Source: an uncultured Actinomycetes bacterium | Lineage (GTDB): Bacteria; Actinomycetota; Actinomycetes; S36-B12 | Assembly: GCA_937902285.1 (NCBI GenBank) | Contig: CALGTB010000268.1 | Location: 1-8,141 of the forward strand | Direction of reading: 5' to 3' | DNA: 8,141 nt | In this document: positions 4,688 through 8,141 of the stretch, one piece after another | How positions within the stretch are numbered: the first letter of the stretch is position 1 | Layout: each line of letters begins with the position of its first letter | The notes under the pieces: generated by a model | The model's input: only the letters and a program-made list of their open reading frames with translations | Databases searched by the model: none | Told to the model about the DNA's origin: nothing | Program-made: the position numbers and the translations under genes

Positions 4688-6097
4688 TCAGGACCATCTC
4701 CCCCGCTGCGTCTCGATCATCCCCGCGAGCAGGTCGAGCTGCTCGATCACCCTGGCCGGCGCGGTGCCCCCGAAGGCGGACCGCGAGTCGAGGGACCCCC
4801 GCACGGTCAGCACCGACCGCACGCCGGGGGTCAGCGACGGCGAGATGCTGGCGAAGCCCTCGTCGGTGATGTCCCACAGCTCGATGCCGTCCGCCTCCGC
4901 CCGGCGCACGCACGCGCCCGCAATCTCGTGCGCCTCCCGGAAGGCGACCCCATTGCGTACGAGCCACTCCGCGATGTCCGTCGCGAGAGCGAAGCCCTGC
5001 GGGGCCGACTCGGCCATGCGCTCGGTGTCGAAGCGAAGCGTGGCAACCATGCCGGTCATGGCGGGCAGCACCAGGAGCAGTTGCTCGACGGTGTCGAAGA
5101 CGGGCTCCTTGTCCTCCTGCAGGTCGCGGTTGTAGCCGAACGGGAGCCCCTTGAGCGTGGCCAGCAGCCCGGTGAGATTCCCGATGAGGCGGCCGGACTT
5201 GCCCCGGGCCAGCTCCGCCACGTCGGGGTTCTTCTTCTGCGGCATGATCGACGACCCCGTCGACCACGCATCGTCGAGCCGCGCCCACCCGAACTCGCGC
5301 GAGGACATGAGGATGACCTCCTCGCCCAGCCGCGACAGGTGCACGCCGATCATGGCCGCCACGAAGAGGAACTCGGCGACCCAGTCGCGATCGCTGGTGG
5401 CGTCGATGGAGTTCGCGAGCGCTTCCGAGAAGCCGAGGTCGAGCGCGACGGCCTCCGGGTCCAGGCCCAGGCTCGAGCCCGCGAGCGCACCGGCGCCGAG
5501 CGGCGACCGGGCGGCCCGGACGTCCCAGTCGACGAGCCGCTCGACGTCGCGTCCGAGGGCGTGCACGTGCTTGGCCAACTCGTGGCCGAAGGACACCGGC
5601 TGGGCATGCTGCAGGTGCGTGAAGCCGGGCGAGTACGTGTCGACGTGCGCGCGCGCCTGGTCGAGCAGGGCGGCCTGCAGGTCCGTGACGGCCAGGGCGA
5701 CCTGTGCCGCGTGATCGCGGAGGTACAGGCGGAAGTCGGTCGACACCTGGTCGTTGCGGCTGCGGCCCGCGCGCAGGCGGCCGCCGAGGTCCCCGAGGCG
5801 CTCAATGAGCGAGCGCTCGATCGCCGTGTGCACGTCCTCATCGGACGGGTCCGGGTGCAGCGTCCCCGAGGCGATCTCGTCCGCCAGGGCGTCCAGGGCA
5901 CCCTCGACGTCGGCGAGCTCGTCGGCGGAGAGCAGGCCGGCACGGTGCAGGACGCGGGCATGCGCTCTCGTCTGCATCACGTCATAGGGCGCAAGCCTCC
6001 AGTCGAAGTGGGTCGACAGGCTCAGCGCCGCCATGGCGTCCGAGGGGCCGTCGGCGAACCGGCCGCCCCACAGCCGCGTCGGCTGCTCCCCCGCCAC
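4688..6097 (-). CDS. argH: Argininosuccinate lyase
   Basis: Last step of arginine biosynthesis: cleaves argininosuccinate to arginine and fumarate, as a cytoplasmic homotetramer of the fumarase/aspartase superfamily. The 469-residue length is typical. Seen: the N-terminal LWGGRF (9-14); GRSRNDQVSTD (111-121); THLQHAQP (160-167), with the Thr/His pair that acts in catalysis; and the superfamily signature GSSIMPQKKNPD (281-292), which carries the catalytic serine. The GTG at 6097 is chosen because it places LWGGRF at the usual distance from the start. The frame stays open upstream, but there it is only an antisense-style shadow of argG. The GTG overlaps the argG TAG stop by one base (TAGTG), so the two are probably translationally coupled. 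The VanZ-like gene follows with overlap or a very short gap. Confidence 0.97.
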   Translation of the reverse strand: MAGEQPTRLWGGRFADGPSDAMAALSLSTHFDWRLAPYDVMQTRAHARVLHRAGLLSADELADVEGALDALADEIASGTLHPDPSDEDVHTAIERSLIERLGDLGGRLRAGRSRNDQVSTDFRLYLRDHAAQVALAVTDLQAALLDQARAHVDTYSPGFTHLQHAQPVSFGHELAKHVHALGRDVERLVDWDVRAARSPLGAGALAGSSLGLDPEAVALDLGFSEALANSIDATSDRDWVAEFLFVAAMIGVHLSRLGEEVILMSSREFGWARLDDAWSTGSSIMPQKKNPDVAELARGKSGRLIGNLTGLLATLKGLPFGYNRDLQEDKEPVFDTVEQLLLVLPAMTGMVATLRFDTERMAESAPQGFALATDIAEWLVRNGVAFREAHEIAGACVRRAEADGIELWDITDEGFASISPSLTPGVRSVLTVRGSLDSRSAFGGTAPARVIEQLDLLAGMIETQRGRWS

Positions 6098-7296
6098 TAC
6101 AGGCCCGCGAGGTCGCGCCGTGCCGCGATGGCGCTCGACATGCCGAAGATGTCGATGAACCCCTTGGCCTTCGTCTGGTCGTAGGTGTCGCCGGTGTCGT
6201 AGGTCGCGAGGTCGAAGTCGTACAGCGACGAGTCGCTGCGCCGGCCCGTCACCACGGCACGGCCGGCATGCAGGGTCATGCGGACCTCCCCGGTGACGGT
6301 CGCGTTGAGGTCGTCGAGGAAGCCGTCCAGGGCGCGCTTCAGCGGGCTGAACCACAGCCCGTCGTAGACGAGCTCCGTCCAGCGCTGCGAGACCCCGCGA
6401 CCGAAGCGTGCGAGCTCGCGCTCGACGGTCACGTTGGACAGCTCCTCACGCGCGGCGAGAAGGGCAACCGCCCCGGGCGCCTCGTAGACCTCGCGGCTCT
6501 TGATGCCGACGAGCCGGTCCTCGACCATGTCGATCCGCCCGACGCCCTGGGCGCCCGCGCGGGTGTTGAGCTCCTGGATCGCCTGGAGCATGGTCACGGC
6601 GCGGCCGTCGATGCTGACCGGAACGCCCTTGTCGAAGGCGATGACGACTTCATCGGGCTCGCGCGGGACGCTCGGGTCGGAGGTGTAGGCGTAGATGTCC
6701 TCGATCGGCCCGTTCCAGATGTCCTCGAGGAACCCGGTCTCGATCGCGCGGCCCCACACGTTGGCGTCGATCGAGTAGGGGTTCTTCTTGTTCTGCTCGA
6801 TGGGCAGGTTGTTGCGCTCGGCGAACTCGATCGCCTTGTCGCGCGTCATCGCGTAGTCGCGGACGGGCGCGATGCACCGCATGTCGGGGATGAGGTTCGC
6901 GATCCCCACCTCGAACCGCACCTGGTCGTTGCCCTTGCCGGTGCAGCCGTGGGCGAGGATGGTCGCGCCGTGCTTCTTCGCGGCGACCGCCAGGTGCTTG
7001 ACGATGACCGGGCGCGACAGCGCGCTCACGAGCGGGTAGCGGTCCATGTAGAGCGCATTCGCCTTGAGCGCCGGCAGGCAGTACTCCTCGGCAAACTCGT
7101 CCTTCGCGTCGGCCACCTCGGCCTCGATGGCGCCGCACGCGAGCGCGCGCTCGCGGATGACGTCCATGTCCTCGCCGCCCTGGCCGACGTCGGCCGCGAC
7201 GGCGATGACCTCGGCTCCGGTCTCCTCCTTGATCCAGCCGATTGCCACCGACGTGTCGAGGCCTCCGCTGTACGCGAGGACTACGCGCTCCTTCAC
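6097..7296 (-). CDS. argG: Argininosuccinate synthase
   Basis: Joins citrulline and aspartate to argininosuccinate using ATP, forming AMP and pyrophosphate, in the cytoplasm. The 399-residue length is normal. The N-type ATP pyrophosphatase motif AYSGGLDTS is at 8-16; GCTGKGNDQVRFE (117-129) and KNPYSIDANVWGRAIE (171-186) are family blocks that bind substrates; KAKGFIDIFG lies near the C-terminus (376-385). The start is a GTG, giving the usual short N-terminus before the P-loop, and AAGGAG lies 8 bases upstream of it. It begins 25 bases after argR, with no recognisable promoter or ARG box in the gap, so it is probably co-transcribed from argD-argR, and it overlaps argH by one base. Confidence 0.98.
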   Translation of the reverse strand: MKERVVLAYSGGLDTSVAIGWIKEETGAEVIAVAADVGQGGEDMDVIRERALACGAIEAEVADAKDEFAEEYCLPALKANALYMDRYPLVSALSRPVIVKHLAVAAKKHGATILAHGCTGKGNDQVRFEVGIANLIPDMRCIAPVRDYAMTRDKAIEFAERNNLPIEQNKKNPYSIDANVWGRAIETGFLEDIWNGPIEDIYAYTSDPSVPREPDEVVIAFDKGVPVSIDGRAVTMLQAIQELNTRAGAQGVGRIDMVEDRLVGIKSREVYEAPGAVALLAAREELSNVTVERELARFGRGVSQRWTELVYDGLWFSPLKRALDGFLDDLNATVTGEVRMTLHAGRAVVTGRRSDSSLYDFDLATYDTGDTYDQTKAKGFIDIFGMSSAIAARRDLAGL

Positions 7297-7321
7297 CGTG
7301 CTCTCCTTCGATCGTCGATCA

Positions 7322-7825
7322 TCAGTGTTCTGCCATTCTCACGAGCGTGCTGCAGAGCTCGACCGCCTCGGCCGGGGTTCGCATCACCAGGAGGATCGTG
7401 TCATCCCCCGCGACGGACCCCACCGCGTCGAAGCTCATGCTCCGGTCGATGTGCCCGGCGAAGTACTGCGCGGCACCGGGCGGCGTGTGCAGCACGGCGA
7501 TGTTCCCGGCGGCCTCGGCCCGGACCAGGAGCTCGGTGGTGAGGCGGGCGACGTTCGCGTCGGTGCCCAGGGCCGGGATGGACGTGTCGCTGGAGCCCTG
7601 CACCCCCAGCACGTAGTGGGCGGCGCCCGTCTCGTCCGTCTCCTTCTGGGCGCCGATCGCGTCGAGGTCGCGCGACAGGGTCGCCTGGGTGACGGTGATG
7701 CCCTCGGCGGCGAGAAGCTGGCCGAGCTCCTCCTGCGAGGCGACGACGTGGGTCGCGATGATGGCCGAGATGCGTGACCGCCGTCCCGTCATGGTGCGCG
7801 GCGAGCCCGGAGTGAGAGCCGTCAT
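7322..7825 (-). CDS. argR: Arginine repressor ArgR
   Basis: Arginine-responsive DNA-binding regulator that hexamerises with arginine and binds ARG boxes to repress arginine biosynthesis genes. The 167-residue protein has an N-terminal winged helix-turn-helix, SQEELGQLLAAEGITVTQAT (30-49) followed by LSRDLDAIGAQK, and a C-terminal oligomerisation and arginine-binding domain with VLHTPPGAAQYFAGHID (111-127) and GSVAGDDTILLV (136-147). The Asp-Asp pair (141-142) is the arginine contact in this family. The ATG at 7825 overlaps the argD stop as ATGA, with GA- and G-rich sequence upstream, which decides this start; an ATG at 7792 is possible but less likely. It probably controls its own operon; the operator should lie upstream of the cluster, outside the window. 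Confidence 0.97.
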   Translation of the reverse strand: MTALTPGSPRTMTGRRSRISAIIATHVVASQEELGQLLAAEGITVTQATLSRDLDAIGAQKETDETGAAHYVLGVQGSSDTSIPALGTDANVARLTTELLVRAEAAGNIAVLHTPPGAAQYFAGHIDRSMSFDAVGSVAGDDTILLVMRTPAEAVELCSTLVRMAEH

Positions 7826-8141
7826 GCCGCCCCCCGACCCTCATGTACGGCCCGGCACGCCAGGGCCCAGCGATCGAGGGCGTCGTCGATGTCGGAGTCG
7901 GAGATCGTGAGGGCGGGTGCGAGGCGGATCGCGTCCGGTGCCACCGCGTTCACGAGGAGCCCGTGCTCGCGGGCCGCCTTCTCGAGGTCCGCCGACACCG
8001 GGGCAGACAGGACCGCCGCCAGCAGGAGGCCGCGCCCCCGGACGTGCGTCACCAGGCCCGCCGACCGCGCCGTCAGCCCCGCAGCCAGCACGGAGTTCAG
8101 GTGGGTGGCCCTCGCCAGGAGCCCGTCGTCCTCGATGGCGT
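7822..8141 (-). CDS. argD: Acetylornithine aminotransferase, C-terminal part (cut by window edge)
   Basis: PLP-dependent class III aminotransferase that converts N-acetylglutamate semialdehyde to N-acetylornithine with glutamate. The frame stays open to the right edge, giving about the last 106 residues, starting ...AIEDDGLLARATHLNSV. Diagnostic blocks are VRGRGLLLAAVL and GLLVNAVAPDAIRLAPALTI, followed by SDSDIDDALDRW, all typical of the small C-terminal domain of ArgD. The PLP-binding lysine lies outside the window. Its TGA overlaps the argR ATG (ATGA), indicating coupling. In the Corynebacterium-type order argF stands between argD and argR; here there is no room for it. Other class III aminotransferases share these motifs, but the arg neighbours make ArgD secure. 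Confidence 0.95.
   Translation of the reverse strand, partial: AIEDDGLLARATHLNSVLAAGLTARSAGLVTHVRGRGLLLAAVLSAPVSADLEKAAREHGLLVNAVAPDAIRLAPALTISDSDIDDALDRWALACRAVHEGRGAA

Noticed and set aside
4679..6184. A 501-codon plus-strand open frame
   Set aside because: Antisense shadow of argH, with low-complexity Arg/Gly/Ala-rich composition and no recognisable motif.
6098..6355. N-terminal extension of the argH frame back to 6355
   Set aside because: The extra 86 residues lie inside argG in another frame and resemble no protein. The LWGGRF motif near the GTG at 6097 marks the true start.
7297..7321. ATCGACGATCGA-type repeat between argR and argG as an ARG box
   Set aside because: It is short, does not match the AT-rich ArgR operator, and lies inside the operon beside the argG ribosome binding site.
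6268..7542. A 424-codon plus-strand open frame
   Set aside because: Antisense to argG and argR and crosses their junction. The sense strand encodes textbook proteins, so this is a GC-driven shadow.

Overview
The window is high-GC chromosomal DNA from an actinobacterium. The first 58 bases are the 5' end of a 16S rRNA gene, read on the minus strand, with the actinobacterial form of the start (GCTTAACACATGC). GC-rich codon use, GTG starts and the order arginine genes - tyrS - rRNA operon fit Actinomycetota. Micrococcales (for example Microbacteriaceae) is my best guess from gene order alone, and the window cannot settle it.

Everything supported is on the minus strand, so transcription runs from the right edge to the left. 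In that order: the C-terminal part of argD (cut by the window edge), argR (ATGA overlap with argD), argG (GTG start), argH (GTG start overlapping the argG stop by one base), a small VanZ-like membrane protein, a DUF5701-family protein, a DUF1905/YdeI-like protein, a 3-methyladenine DNA glycosylase of the AAG/MPG family, a DinB-fold DUF664 protein and tyrS. A 538-base non-coding stretch (59-596) follows and carries the promoters and leader of an rRNA operon, then the start of 16S rRNA.

The right third is the distal part of the arginine pathway: ArgD makes N-acetylornithine, ArgG and ArgH convert citrulline plus aspartate to arginine and fumarate, and ArgR represses when arginine is high. argF, which sits between argD and argR in the Corynebacterium-type cluster, is absent from that position. 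The middle holds small accessory genes, including one for DNA alkylation repair. The left end holds two housekeeping loci: tyrS, and an rRNA operon with two readable sigma-70-type promoters (TTGACC-18-TATAGT and TTGACT-17-TAAGTT), hairpins, and a boxA-like element.

I see no mobile element, CRISPR array, tRNA, prophage or defence system. This is mostly ordinary core genome. The points worth a second look are the missing argF, the nested inverted repeats after the DUF5701 gene, the apparently leaderless glycosylase gene, and the layout of the tyrS-rRNA junction.
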